DNA from: Globodera rostochiensis
Taxonomy: Eukaryota > Nematoda > Chromadorea > Rhabditida > Heteroderidae
Direction of reading: 5' to 3'
Length of the DNA: 64,000 nucleotides
Assembly: GCA_018350325.1 (NCBI GenBank)
Contig: JAEVLN010000016.1
Span: forward strand, 1,038,693 to 1,102,692
In this document: positions 1 to 12,014 of the stretch, one piece after another
How the letters are laid out: each line of letters begins with the position of its first letter
Numbering within the stretch: position 1 is the first letter of the stretch
Position numbers and translations under genes: made by a program
The notes under the pieces: model-generated
What the model was told of the DNA's origin: nothing
The model's input: only the letters and a program-made list of their open reading frames with translations
Databases searched by the model: none

Positions 1-3000
1 TAGCATTCACTATTTTCAAAAAAAAAAATTTTCAGAAATTAAACTAAACAATTTTTAGAAGGGGTGCATTCATGTCCAAATTACTCTCGCCGTCTGACTC
101 TTTCTTTTTAGCACGAAATTAAACTAAAACAATTTTTAGATGGGGTGCATTCTTGCCCAAATTACTCTCGCCGTCTGACTCTCTCTTTTTAGCACACTAT
201 TTCTTCAAAAATAAAATTTTCAGAAATTAAAACTAAAACACTTTTTCGATGGGTTGCATTTCATTGCCCAAATAACTCTCGTCCGTCTGACTCTCTCTAT
301 TTAGCACACCCTATTTCTTCAGAAAATAATTGTGCAGAAATTAACTAAAACAATTTTTAGATGGTTGCATTCATGTCCCCAAATAACTCTCGTCCGTCTG
401 AACTCCTTCTATTTTAAGCAACTATTTCTTCAGAACAATTTTAAATTTTCAGAAATTAAACTAAAACAATTTTTAGATGGTTGTATTCATGTCCAAATAA
501 CTCTCGCCGACTGACTCTCTCTTTTTAGCATTCACTATTTCTTCAAAAAATAAAATTTTCAGAAATTAAACTAAACAATTTTTAGATGGGGTGCATTCTT
601 GCCCAAATAAATCTCTCTGTCTGACTCTCTCTTTTTAGCACAATATTTCTCCAAAAAATAATTTTCAAAAATTAAACTAAAACAATTTTTAGATGGGGTG
701 CATTCTTGCCCAAATTACTCTCGTCGTCTGACTCTCTCTTTTTAGCATTCACTATTTCTTCAAAAAATAAAATTTTCAGACATTAAACTAAACAATTTTT
801 AGATGGGGTGCATTCTTGCCCAAATTACTCTCGCCGTCTGACTCTCTCTTTTTAGCACACTATTTCTTCAAAAAAATAAAATTTTCAGAAATTAAACTAA
901 AACAATTTTTAGATGGGTTGCATTCATGTCCAAATAAATCTCTCTGTCTGACTCTCTCTTTTTAGCACAATATTTCTCCAAAAAATAAAATTTTCAAAAA
1001 TTAAACTAAAACAATTTTTAGTGGGGGCATTCTTGCCCAAATTACTCTCGTCGGTCTGACTCTCTCGACTTTTTAGCACACTATTTCTCCAAAAATAAAA
1101 TTTTCAAAATTAAACTTAAACAGATTTTAGATGGGGTGCAGTTCTTGCCCAAATAACTCTCGCCGTCTGACTCTCGTCTTTTTTTTAGCACAATATTTCT
1201 CGCGAAAAAATTAAATTTCAACAATTAAACGTAAACAATTTTTAGCTGGGGTTGCATTTCTGCCCAAATTTACTCTCGTCGTCTGACTCTCTCTTTTTAA
1301 GCCACAATATTTCTCCACACAAAATGAAATTTTCAGAAAAATTGAACCCCTAAACTAATTTTTGTAGATGGTTGTATTCATGGTCCGAAATAACTCTCGC
1401 CGTCTGACTCTCTCTATTTAGCACACTATTTCTTCCAGAAAATGAATTTTTGAAGAAGAAAGAGAATTACAAACTAAAACACATTTTAGATGTTGTTAGT
1501 TCATGTCCATAATAACTCTCGCCGACTGACTCTCTCTTTTTAGCATTTCACATTTCTTCAAAAATAAATGTTCAGAAACTTATACACTAAACAATTTTTA
1601 GGATGGGTGCATTCTTTGCGCCAATTAAATCTCTCTGTCTGACTCTCTCTTTTTAGCACACCAATATTTCTCCAAAAAATAATTTTCAAAAATTTAACTA
1701 AAACCCCATTTTTAGATGGGGTGCATGTTCTTGCCCCGAATTACTCTCGTCGTCTGTACTCTCTCTTTTTAGCATTCACTATTTTCTTCAAAAATAAAAT
1801 TTTTCAGACATTAAACTAAACAATTTTTAGATGGGGTGCCTTCTTGCCCAAATTACTCTCGCCGTCTGACTCTCTCTTTTTAGGCACACTATTTCTTCCA
1901 AAAAATAAAATTTTCAGAAATTGAAACTAAAACAATTTTAGATGGGTTGCCTTATGTCCAAATAATCTCTCTGTCTGACTCTCTCTTTTAGCACAATATT
2001 TCTCCAAAAAATAAAATTTTCAAAAATAACTAAAACAATTTTTAGATGGGGTGCATTCTTGCCCAAATTACTCTCGTCGTCTGACTCTCTCTTTTTAGCA
2101 CACTATTTCTCCAAAAAATAAATTTTCAAAAATTAAACTAAACAATTTTTAGATGGGGTGCATTCTTGCCCAAATAACTCTCGCCGTCTGACTCTCTCTT
2201 TTTAGCACACTATTTCTTCAAAAAATAAAATTTTCAGAAATTAAACTAACACAATTTTAGATGGGGTGCGTTGATGTCCAAATTACTCTCGCCGCCTGAC
2301 TCTCTCTTTTAGCACACTATTTCTTCAGAAAATAAATTTTCAAGAAATTAAACTAAAACAATTTTTAGATGGTTGTATTCATGTCCAAATAACTCTCGCC
2401 GTCTGACTCTTTCTTTTTAGCACACTATTTCTTCAAAAAAATAAAATTTTCAGAAATTAAACTAAAACAATTTTTAGATGGGGTGCATTCTTGCCCAAAT
2501 AACTCTCGCCGTCTGACTCTCTCTATTTAGAACACTATTTCTCCAAAAAATGAAATTTTCAAAAATTAAACTAAAACAATTTTTAGTTGGTGTGCATTCA
2601 TGTCCAAATAACTTTCGCCGTCTGACTCTCTCTATTTAGAACACTATTTCTTCAGAAAATAAATTTTCAAGAAATTAAACTAAAACAATTTTTAGATGGT
2701 TGTATTAATGTCCAAATAACTCTCGCCGTCTGACTCTCTCTTTTTAGCACACTATTTCTTCAAAAAAATAAAATTTTCAGAAATTAAACTAAAACAATTT
2801 TTAGATGGGTTGCATTCATGTTCAAATAAATCTCTCTGTCTGACTCTCTCTTTTTAGCACAATATTTCTCCAAAAAATAAATTTTCAAAAATTAAACTAA
2901 CACAATTTTTAGATGGGGTGCATTCTTGCCCAAATTACTCTCGCCGTCTGACTCTCTCTATTTAGAACACTATTTCTCCAAAAAATGAAATTTTCAAAAA

Positions 3001-4789
3001 TTAAACTAACATAATTTTAGATGGTGTGCATTCTTGCCCAAATTACTCTCGTCGTCTGACTCTCTCTTTTTAGCGCACTATTTCTTCAAAAAAATAAAAT
3101 TTTCAGAAATTAAACTAAAACAATTTTTAGATGGGTCGCATTCATGTCCAAATAAATCTCTCTGTCTGACTCTCTCTTTTTAGCACAATATTTCTCCAAA
3201 AAATAAAATTTTCAAAAATTAAACTAAAACAATTTTTAGATGGGGTGCATTCTTGCCCAAATTACTCTCGTCGTCTGACTCTCTCTTTTTAGCACACTAT
3301 TTCTTCAAAAAAATAAAATTTTCAGAATTAAACTAAAACAATTTTTAGATGGGTGCATTCATGTCCAAATAATCTCTCTGTCTGACTCTCTCTTTTTAGC
3401 ACAATATTTTCTCCAAAAAATAAAATTTTCAAAAATTAAACTAAACAATTTTTAGATGGGGTGCATTCTTGCCCAAATTACTCTCGTCGTCTGACTCTCT
3501 CTTTTTAGCACACTATTTCTCCAAAAAATAAAATTTTGCAAAAATTAAACTAAAACAATTTTTAGATGGGGTGCATTCTTGCCCAAATAACTCTCGCCGT
3601 CTGACTCTCTCTTTTTAGCACACTATTTCTTCAAAAAATAAAATTTTCAGAAATTAAACTAACACAATTTTAGATGGGGTGCGTTGATGTCCAAATTACT
3701 CTCGCCGCCTGACTCTCTTTTTTAGCACACTATTTCTTCAGAAAATAAATTTCAAGAAATTAAACTAAAACAATTTTAGATGGTTGGTATTCATGTCCAA
3801 ATAACTCTCGCCGTCTGACTCTTTCTTTTTAGCACACTATTTCTTCAAAAAAATAAATTTTCAGAAATTAAACTAAAACAATTTTTAGATGGGGTGCATT
3901 CTGCCCAAATAACTCTCGCCGTCTGACTCTCTCTATTTAGAACACTATTTCTCCAAAAAATGAAATTTTCAAAAATTAAACTAAACAATTTTTAGTTGGT
4001 GTGCATTCAGTCCAAATAACTTTCGCCGTCTGACTCTCTCTATTTTAGAACACTATTTCTTCAGAAATAAATTTTCAAGAAATTAAACTAAAACAATTTT
4101 TAGATGGTTGTATTAATTCCAAATAACTCTCGCCGTCTGACTCTCTCTTTTTAGCACACTATTTCTTCAAAAAATAAAATTTTCAGAATTAAACTAAAAC
4201 AATTTTTAGATGGGTTGCATTCATGTCCAAATAAATCTCTCTGTCTGACTCTCTCTTTTAGCACAATATTTCTCCAAAAAATAAAGTTTTCAAAAATTAA
4301 CACTAACACAATTTTTAGATGGGGTGCATTCTTGCCCAAATTACTCTCGCCGTCTGACTCTCTCTATTTAGAACACTATTTCTCCAAAAAATGAAATTTT
4401 CAAAATTAAACTAACATAATTTTAGATGGTGTGCATTCTTGCCCAAATTACTCTCGTCGTCTGACTCTCTCTTTTTAGCACACTATTTCTTCAAAAAAAT
4501 AAAATTTTCAGAAATTAAACTAAACAATTTTTAGATGGGTCGCATTCATGTCCAAATAACTCTCTCTGTCTGATTCTCTCTTTTTAGCACACTATTTCTT
4601 CAAAAAAAATAAAATTTTTCAGAAATTAAACTAAAACAATTTTTAGATGGGGTGCATTCTTGCCCAAATTACTCTCGGTCGTCTGACTCTCCTCTTTTTA
4701 GCACACTATTTCTTCAAAAAATAAAATTTTCAGAAATTAAACTAACACAATTTTTAGATGGGGTGCGTTGATGTCCAAATACTCTCGGC
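1..4789 (+). repeat. Satellite array A1 (109-bp monomer)
   Basis: About 44 head-to-tail copies of a roughly 109-bp AT-rich monomer. Landmarks in each monomer are GATGGGGTGCATTCTTG, a CTCTCGCCGTCTGACTCTCT pyrimidine block, TTTTTAGCACACTATTTCT and AATTAAACTAAAACAA. A larger period is visible: marker variants such as GTGCGTTGATGTCC (2266, 3680) and TGTATTAA (2701, 4109) recur about 1.41 kb apart, or about 13 monomers. Monomers before about 1,900 carry many single-base insertions and deletions absent from later ones. Short ORFs here are chance products of the repeat. Confidence 0.97.
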
Positions 4790-5593
4790 GGACGGACGGA
4801 ATTTGGATGAAAATATTCAAACAAAGTATGGAGCAAAACATTGAAATTGTTGCTTTTTTCTTTTCAATATGGAGCTTTATTTGTCTCTGGTCGTAAAGAC
4901 AAAACCATTCAAAATTTCAAATCTTTTTTACATGAGTCCCCATGAATTGATGCCCAATGGTTTGTTTTTTTAATTAGTCTTATTTTGGGTTTTGGGTTCG
5001 AACCCGCTTGAGTGCAAGCATTTATTTTACAGGGCTCCTAGATGTGAGGTTATAGCCCAATTTTCTGGCGTTATTTTATTGAAATGTCCGTTGTGTGTGT
5101 CGTTTTATGGACTATTTGCTTTGTTTAAGATTATTTGGGAAGAAGATAAACTTCACCAGCAGCAGAAGATCGGCCGTCCTGCTGCATTTTCTTTTGCCAT
5201 TCCCCCATTAATCGCCCGCCCGCCATTTTGTCCGGGCCGACGTTTTTGCCTAACGCATTCATTCAATTTGAATGCAAAAGTGACCCTGCTGAATTTTTGG
5301 CACAAAAATACCTAAGATGGATCGAATACCCCAGAAGTTTTTGTTTGTTCAGCCGAGTAAGCCCAGAAACCGACAACCCGGCGGTCCAGCAGAATGTTTG
5401 GTCGATTGGCCATATTTTTATTTCATTATTTCGCTCTAAAATTTAAACAGATCAATCCCCGGGGGTGGCCTGTCACGACAAAGCTGACAAATATGAGCGA
5501 CCCCTCCGAAACCTTTTCTTGCTTCTGAGTTCGTGCTGCCACATTTGCGCCCCCCACAACCGATTTCCTTCGTTACTGTTTAAGCTTCCTGAC
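4790..5593. other. Intergenic stretch, no recognisable gene
   Basis: Apart from the tRNA-like module near 4946-5030 I see no supported gene. An open frame (4992-5315) has no recognisable domain and overlaps the SINE relic. The words ATCGGCCGTCCTGCT near 5170 recur near 41073 in another non-coding stretch, suggesting a dispersed repeat fragment. Confidence 0.5.
4946..5030 (+). mobile_element. tRNA-derived SINE relic, family 1
   Basis: A degenerate A-box-like TGCCCAATGG (4951-4960) is followed by a B box GGTTCGAACCC (4995-5005), about 55 bp overall, as in a Pol III internal promoter. The flank after the B box (GCTTGAGTGCAAGCA then TTATTT) closely matches the copy at 54128-54215, so both belong to one dispersed family. 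No tRNA cloverleaf can be folded by eye, so it is called a SINE relic and not a tRNA gene. Confidence 0.6.
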
Positions 5594-6362
5594 CAGGGAT
5601 GTGCTCTGTTCTGTTCTGATTTTCTGATTTATCAGAATTTCTGGTGATTTTGGGCACCAGAATTCTGATTTCTGGTTTTTTTTTTGCAACCAGAATTCTG
5701 ATTTCTGGTTTCTGGTTTTTTAGAGAAAAAACCAGAAATTCACAAGTTAAAATTTTTATATACAACATCATTTACAAATAGCCATTTTTGCAAAATTATT
5801 CATTCTTGGGCCAATTTTCTTAACAAATTGTCATCAAAAATCAAAAACATTTTCCCGGCGGCGCCTATCGGCACCGCCGACCCCTCCCATTTCTAAAAAA
5901 AATATTAAAAAAAGTGTCGATTTTTTTAATTTTTGTTGAAAATCTGTTAACAAATAAAGTCAAAAATTCAAAATTTTCTCGGCGGCGCCTATCGGCACCG
6001 CCGACCCGCCCGCGCCCCCAAAAGAAGCAGAATTCGCAAAAAATTTGCATTTGAAAAATTTAAAAATCGAGAAAATTTTTAGAAATTTTTTTACCAAAAT
6101 GTTAAAAAATCTAAAAAATTGACTGAAAATTGAACTTTTTTGGAAGAATTGCATTAGTTAAAAAAAATTTTTAAAATTTCTGTTCTGGTTTCTGATTTAC
6201 CAGAATTTCTGGTCGTTTTGGGCACCAGAATTCTGTTTTCTGATTTCTGATTTTTAAAAGGGGGACCAGAATTCTGTTTTCTGATTTCTGATTTTTTTTT
6301 ATGCAACCAGAATTCTGATTTCTGATTTCTGGTTTTAAAAAGACGACCAGAGCACATCCCTG
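5594..6362. mobile_element. hAT-like MITE with CAGGGATG termini
   Basis: Perfect terminal inverted repeats CAGGGATGTGCTCTG and CAGAGCACATCCCTG bound 769 bp. The 8-bp flanks TTCCTGAC (5586-5593 and 6363-6370) are identical, as expected for a hAT target-site duplication. The interior has no transposase. Its ends are packed with CCAGAATTCTGATTTCTGG-like words on both strands, so the element can fold. Two GC-rich hairpins (5856-5879 and 5980-6003) lie in the AT-rich core. Confidence 0.85.
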
Positions 6363-6442
6363 TTCCTGACCATACCGTTTTGAGATTTGTCCAAACGCAA
6401 AGCTATAAATTTAACCAAGTATTAAATGTTTGTTGTTTTAAG

Positions 6443-7565
6443 TAGGGTAGTTTACGGTCGGTTAACCGAACCGAAAACCGGCTTTTTTGGCCCAAAAACC
6501 GAAAACCGGGGGCGTTCTCTGGACTATATGTTGGATAAACAATTCCAAAAGTTTTTTATATTTCCCAGTTTTTATTAAATTAGATACAAGCACAAGTTTT
6601 TTATTTTTTATTTTTTGAGTCGACCAATTCACTCAATATCTAAAAATAAATCTTTTCGGTAAGCATCTATGGTGGCGAAACAAATATTGTAAATTTTTTC
6701 TTTGTAAAATTGCTAATTATTGGACCAATTTTTGTAACAAATTCATCTAAAAATTCAAAAACTTTCCCCGACAGAGCCTTTCTGCGCCGCCGAGCCCCTC
6801 CCATCCCTAAAAAGCTTACAAAAATTGTGCTATTTTTGAAAATTTTGGGTGCAAATCTCTTAACAAATTGAGTCAAAAATTCCAAAATTTGTGACCCGCC
6901 CACTGCCTCAGAAGCTTAAAATAGGCCTAAAAAAGCCACTGGCTGAGCCGTAGCCAGACCGAAGGGGGGGGGGAGCCACGCCAAAAAAAAAGTCGATTCT
7001 TAGGTGTGCATTTTTGAGTTGCATTTTTCTAAAGCAATTTTTTTTAAATTTCGATTTTCAGTAAATTTTATTTAAAAAATTGCGAAGAATTTCGGAGCCG
7101 ATTTTTATTCAAAAAAAAACAAGTTTTTCAGAATATGGTTTCACTTCTCGACAAATGAGGGGATAATCGGCGGTGCGGGTAGGCGCCGCCGAGAAAATTT
7201 TGAATTTTTTGACGGAATTTCATAAGAAAATTGGTCTAAAATTATTAAGTTTGTTAAACAAAAGATTGCTCATTTCCAATATTTTGATAAAATTATTTTT
7301 TAACGTTAATTTTAAGAGGCCGGCACGTATTTAGGGGTTTGCTTTGGGGGAGGGGGGTATGGAAAAATCAATTTCTAGGGGGTACATTTTCCCTTTATTT
7401 ATTGAGAGATTTATTTGTAACAAAAATTTTAAAAATACGGGAATTTTTTCAAATTTTTAGTAATGGGAGAGGTCCCCGCCGGAGAAAATTTTAGACAGGG
7501 GGTGGCAAAACCGGCCTAACCGAAAACCGGGACCCCCGGTTTAAAACCGACCGTGAACTACTCTA
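6443..7565. mobile_element. hAT-like MITE with TAGGGTAGTT termini
   Basis: Imperfect terminal inverted repeats TAGGGTAGTTTACGGTCGGT and ACCGACCGTGAACTACTCTA enclose about 1.1 kb, flanked by the 8-bp duplication GTTTTAAG (6435-6442, 7566-7573). Subterminal CGGTTAACCGAACCG and AAAACCGG words sit at both ends. The core contains hairpin-motif copies near 6769 and 7168 and a G-rich tract near 7330 resembling the one at 12236. No transposase ORF; non-autonomous. Confidence 0.8.
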
Positions 7566-7639
7566 GTTTTAAGTTCCAAATTTTACCGAGTTTTCATTTT
7601 GAACGTTTTAGGCTATTTGAAAATATGGATCATAGGGCC

Positions 7640-8030
7640 CAGACTCGAAATCAGGGATGGGCGGAAATTTATTTTCAAAAAACGGAAAACGGAAATATTT
7701 TTTTTAACGGAAAACGTAAAACGGAAAAAAAGGCCAAAAACAACGGAAAAACGGAAAACGGAAAAATTTTCAAATAAAATAATGTCTTTTTTCAGCGGCC
7801 TTCTAAATCTATTTTAGGCTTTTGGGTGGGGGGGGGGGTCGGCGGTGCCGATAGGCGCCGCCGGAGAAAATTTTGAAATTTTCGACTCAATTTGTTAAGG
7901 ATTTGCAACCAAAATTTTAAAAAATTCGGCAATTTTTTGAAGCTTATTAGGAGTGGTAAGGGTCCGGCGGTGCCGATAGGCGCCGCCGGAAGAATTTTTT
8001 AAAAAAACTTAACAAGATTTGTTAAGAAAA
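7640..8030. mobile_element. Truncated MITE relic with ACGGAAA repeats
   Basis: Begins near CAGGGATGGGCGG with many ACGGAAA words, then an AT-rich core holding two copies of the GC hairpin (7840-7863 and 7966-7989). The architecture matches the neighbouring hAT-like MITEs, but no opposite terminus or target duplication was found, so one end is probably lost. Confidence 0.5.
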
Positions 8031-8190
8031 TCGCTCCAAAAATGAAAATGCAAAACTAAAGCCCCAAAATGTTTTTTGATTTCGTCCTGAAAAGCTCCGC
8101 CTTTAAACCAGTTTTTGAACCGTTTAAAAATAGCCAAAAATGGAGTGTCTTTTTTGGTAAAAGTGAAGAATACTATCTCCTGAGGGTTTG

Positions 8191-8723
8191 GCTCATTTTA
8201 TATATCATCGACTCCTCTCGACGAGAGAAATGGAATGGTACCATTTTTAGGCCGCGGCCACAACTAAGATGCAGCTCCCTAAAGTTGGCGATAGGGGGGA
8301 CCCTCTTGGTCAGCTGTGAAAAATATTTTTTATTCTAAAAATTGTCTGAAAATATGTTGTTTGATGCGCTGATTACGGATTCGTCTGTAGAAAATAAAAA
8401 TTGAGAATTGAAAACGGTTTTTAAACCGGTTTAAAATTTTGATAATTAAGGAAAAAGCAATCTTTTAATTAACAAAAGCCGGATAAAATAAAATGAAAGG
8501 CCGCTGGCGGCCCGCCAACAGCGAGCATGTGGTGACGGAGCAAGTGTGCGGTACTTTGGCTGCTATTTTCAATGTCAAACAACATATTTTCAGACAATTT
8601 TTAGAATAAAAAATATTTTTCACAAGTTCTTACCAAGAGGGTCCCCCCTATCGCCAACTTTGGGGAGCTGCATCTCAGCTCATAGTTGTTCGCAGCCTAA
8701 AAATGGTTGATATATGAAATGAG
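8191..8723. mobile_element. Long-arm foldback element
   Basis: Two arms of about 150-170 bp (8191-8363 and 8574-8723) are inverted copies of each other: CAACATATTTTCAGACAATT, GGTCCCCCCTATCGCCAA and CTAAAAATGG match their reverse complements in the other arm. The 210-bp loop carries no coding potential. The element lies just upstream of the decayed zinc-finger gene. Confidence 0.8.
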
Positions 8724-8783
8724 CTTATTGCAAATCGAACACGACGCTTTATCTCAATGTTTTTTGATTTATCCAAATTTTAG

Positions 8784-9287
<504 letters not shown>

Positions 9288-9960
9288 ATGAACAAAGGAC
9301 TAATGGAGTTGGTTGGAAATCAAACAAAGAATATGGACATTGAAATTAATGCATTGAATTTTTTTTGAGACTCAAAAATGCTTTTCGATTTTGTTGGTGT
9401 ATTTATTAGTTAAAAAGAGGTCGATTTTATGGGATTTTTTGGCAAGAAGGAAAATAAATAAAAAAGGACAGGGGGCAACTGAAGCCATTTTTACTAAAAA
9501 AAATCCGTAATTTTTAAGTACCTAATTTGAGCCTGGGACCTATGATACATATTTACTAAATATTGAGAAATACAAATGGGCATCAGAAATTCAATGAGCT
9601 AATCAGAGACATAGAAGCAGTATAAATCATACAACCAATATTGGTATTACATTTATATTGATAAAGCTATCTTTATAATACATATAAGTTTTTTTGCAAA
9701 TTTCGATTAACTTTAAGTCTTTGAATATTTTTGTAGTGTCAAAAAGTCCACTGTCGATATGAATGATTCACCTGCATTTTTTGCCCAACATTTTATTTTG
9801 GTTGAAAGCAAAAAATGTTGTGTTATATTGATGATTTGTTGGTTGGTTATTGCGATTGAAATTCTCTCAACTTTTTAAATGGTAGCTCATTGTAAAAGCA
9901 GGTTTTAAATCCGACTAGAATTTCGCAGTATTTTAAAATAGAGCAAAAAATCAATTTATT
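9288..9960. other. Intergenic AT-rich stretch
   Basis: No ORF, RNA gene or repeat family was recognised here. The segment ends where similarity to the second F-box copy starts (about 9962, matching 26158). Confidence 0.5.
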
Positions 9961-10275
9961 ACTTTAAGATTTCCATTATTCCTCGTTTAATTTTCTAAGA
10001 ATTCGAGGCTTTTTGCAGGTTTTGACATAATTTCGGATGTTCTAAGTAAAAAAACAATTCTGAGGGCATTTTAACACGAAAATAATGTACGAAAGAAAAT
10101 TGAAATTTTATCAAACCGAAAAATAAGGACAAATCTTAAAAAAACCTGATTTGAACTAAGCTTTTTATCAAAATTTCTGACAAAAAAAAAGCTTTACAAT
10201 GTTTGGGAAAGCAACACTTTCAATATTTAGCCCATTTCTAAGTTTGAATTTCCACCCAAATTCCGTTCGGCTCAT

Positions 10276-11163
10276 TCACTTTTTGCTCACTCGGGGCCTT
10301 CGTTTGCGTCGTCTGATAATTATAAAAAAAATATTTTTTATTTAAAACGATAATAATTTCATTTTGTCTTACCCGCGATCGCCGATGCCCTCGTCTCTGA
10401 AGTCAATGTCGATGCGATTCCATTGCCAAAAGCAACCCAACTCAACCGCCTCCTTTTCCCACTCGGCCCATTTGCCTTCGTCGCGCTCAATCGGACAACG
10501 AATCAAAAGCCATTTGAATTCGTCAATGCGACGCAACTCCAAACGCTCACCCGTCAAATTGTTCTTCAATTCGAATGGCACAATGCCCTTATCCATGGAA
10601 AGGAGGACGATGATGAAATTGACTGAATCGGTCGAATTAACAAATGGCTAAATGAAAAATGGATTTAAGGCAAAAATTCGCAATGAAAGATTACATTTTT
10701 GAGTTCTTCCATTTCTCCCATACAACAAACGCATTGCAACATTTTTGGAAGTCCATCCCCGCGGGGCGTGTACAACCATTTGGCCAAAGCTCGGCCAGAA
10801 GAAGCGCCGGCACTGTCATCGGCCGGGAACTTGGGAAAGCCAAAACCGGAATCAACCACGCGGAGTTTTGGGCAATCGCCGAAAAAGGTCGGAGAGAATC
10901 GGCGCAAACGGTCGAGTTCGTAGGAAAACACAGAAATGCCGCAAATGTTGTCTTTGATTCCATTGCCAACGATTTTGACAATTTGAGCACCTTTTCCTTT
11001 CTTTGCGCGACGAATTTCCAAATTGCCCAGCGCCCATTCCTTCGATTTGAAATGCGCGTCCATCAAAAAGTCAAATCGATCACTGATCAACGCCACTTTC
11101 AGTTCGAGAACAAAAGGGCCACAGAATTCGAAGACTTCAAAGAAAAGGTCAGCACAAATGGAA
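10276..11163 (-). CDS. F-box-like family protein, copy A (internally deleted, no first exon)
   Basis: Minus-strand gene of the cyst-nematode F-box-like family. Blocks in transcription order: 11163-10695 (F-box-like [17 protein letters not shown], then [14 protein letters not shown], fused to [11 protein letters not shown] and [14 protein letters not shown]), 10647-10373 ([34 protein letters not shown]) and 10312-10276 (basic [11 protein letters not shown] tail). Compared with the near-identical copy at 26455-27639, about 300 bp are missing. The deletion removes the end of exon 2, intron 2 and the start of exon 3, and joins them in frame. The usual first exon (MSDNP...) is not seen upstream, where a SPRY gene lies divergently. 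If expressed, it would be a short form without the YIDR...IGT segment. F-box proteins generally recruit substrates to SCF ligases; that role is inferred. Confidence 0.65.
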
Positions 11164-11263
11164 CTGAAAATTCGAGGTTTAAATGAGATGTATGGGTGCC
11201 GCCAATTCCCCGTTTTATTAAATTGATCAAAAAACTAAAATTTTCTCGTTATGGCGGGAACAG

Positions 11264-11400
11264 GGTGGCCATAGTACCTGATTTGTCAGGTTTTTCCTGA
11301 TTTTTGAGTGTTTTCCTGATTTTTTCCTGATTTCCCATTGTTGCATGATTTGCCTGATTTTCTCCTGATTTTTCAAAAACTTGGAAATTTTATGTGAAAA
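11264..11400. mobile_element. Truncated hAT-like relic (CAGGGTGGCCA end)
   Basis: Starts with CAGGGTGGCCATAGTACCTG, a hAT-type terminus, followed by many TTTCCTGATTT words. The same terminus occurs at 26098 and the whole relic recurs in the duplicate at about 27739. No opposite end is visible. Confidence 0.5.
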
Positions 11401-11843
11401 TGGCCAATTTTCACCCCGGGGGGGGGGGGGTAAATGATATATGCAAATCAAAAGCTTGAGTTTAAATTTTGGCATTTTGCCAAATCTTTCCGTTTTTTTA
11501 CTGCTACTGATAAAAATTTCAATTTCAGCTTGCGTCGAGCATTGCGACGGCCGTTGTCAGTAAATTGGGAGTGGCGCTAAACACGACGGGCATGAAGCCG
11601 CCGCATTCCTCCAATGTTTCGGGCGCTATTGATAAAGTGAACAATCTTTTTTAAAAAATGATTTGCTATTTCTTAAATCATTTAATTTATGCCATTTTTG
11701 ATCATTAACAAATCAACAAATTTGTGTAATTTTTTCAGTTGTTTTTGATCTGTCCGCAAAATCGTTGGAATTCGTCCGATTGTCACACGGACCTTTTTGT
11801 CATTCAGCCCGATTGTCTGACTGTTTTTCGCCATGGTAAGCAA

Positions 11844-12014
11844 TAGAGTTGGACAAACCCGGGTTATCCGGGACCGGTATCCGGGTGTTTTTGGAAATTT
11901 TTGGGGTAAAATTATCCGGGTCTTGGACCAAGCCCAGCCAAATTATCCGGACGGATATCCGGGTGTTTTTGAGCTATCCGGTACCCGGATAATATCCGGT
12001 TTTGGCTAACCCTA
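11844..12014. mobile_element. Small hAT-like MITE at a SPRY splice donor
   Basis: TAGAGTTGGACAAACCCGG at the left and CCGGTTTTGGCTAACCCTA at the right form imperfect inverted termini around TTATCCGGGT-type repeats. The flanks GTAAGCAA (11836-11843) and GTAAGCAG (12015-12022) look like an 8-bp target duplication. That octamer is the 5' splice site of SPRY exon 2, so a donor-like sequence now exists on both sides. The same insertion is in the duplicate (about 28318-28490), so it predates the duplication. Confidence 0.75.

Noticed and set aside
332..514. Small ORFs inside the satellite arrays (also 4151-4339)
   Set aside because: They vary with single-base indels between monomers and have no conserved frame.
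1..4789. Regular short repeats that might suggest a CRISPR array
   Set aside because: The repeats are directly contiguous 109-bp monomers without unique spacers, in a eukaryotic context with introns; this is satellite DNA.
5228..5446. 72-codon ORF after the first SINE relic
   Set aside because: No recognisable domain, no splice or start context, and part of the region is repeated in another non-coding stretch.
7553..7817. Overlapping plus-strand ORFs rich in Lys and Glu
   Set aside because: Produced by the ACGGAAA repeats of a MITE relic.
10658..11186. Plus-strand ORFs of up to 175 codons opposite the F-box copies (also 26863-27288 and 55726-56142)
   Set aside because: They are antisense shadows; the minus-strand frames carry the family motifs, splice sites and consistent phases.
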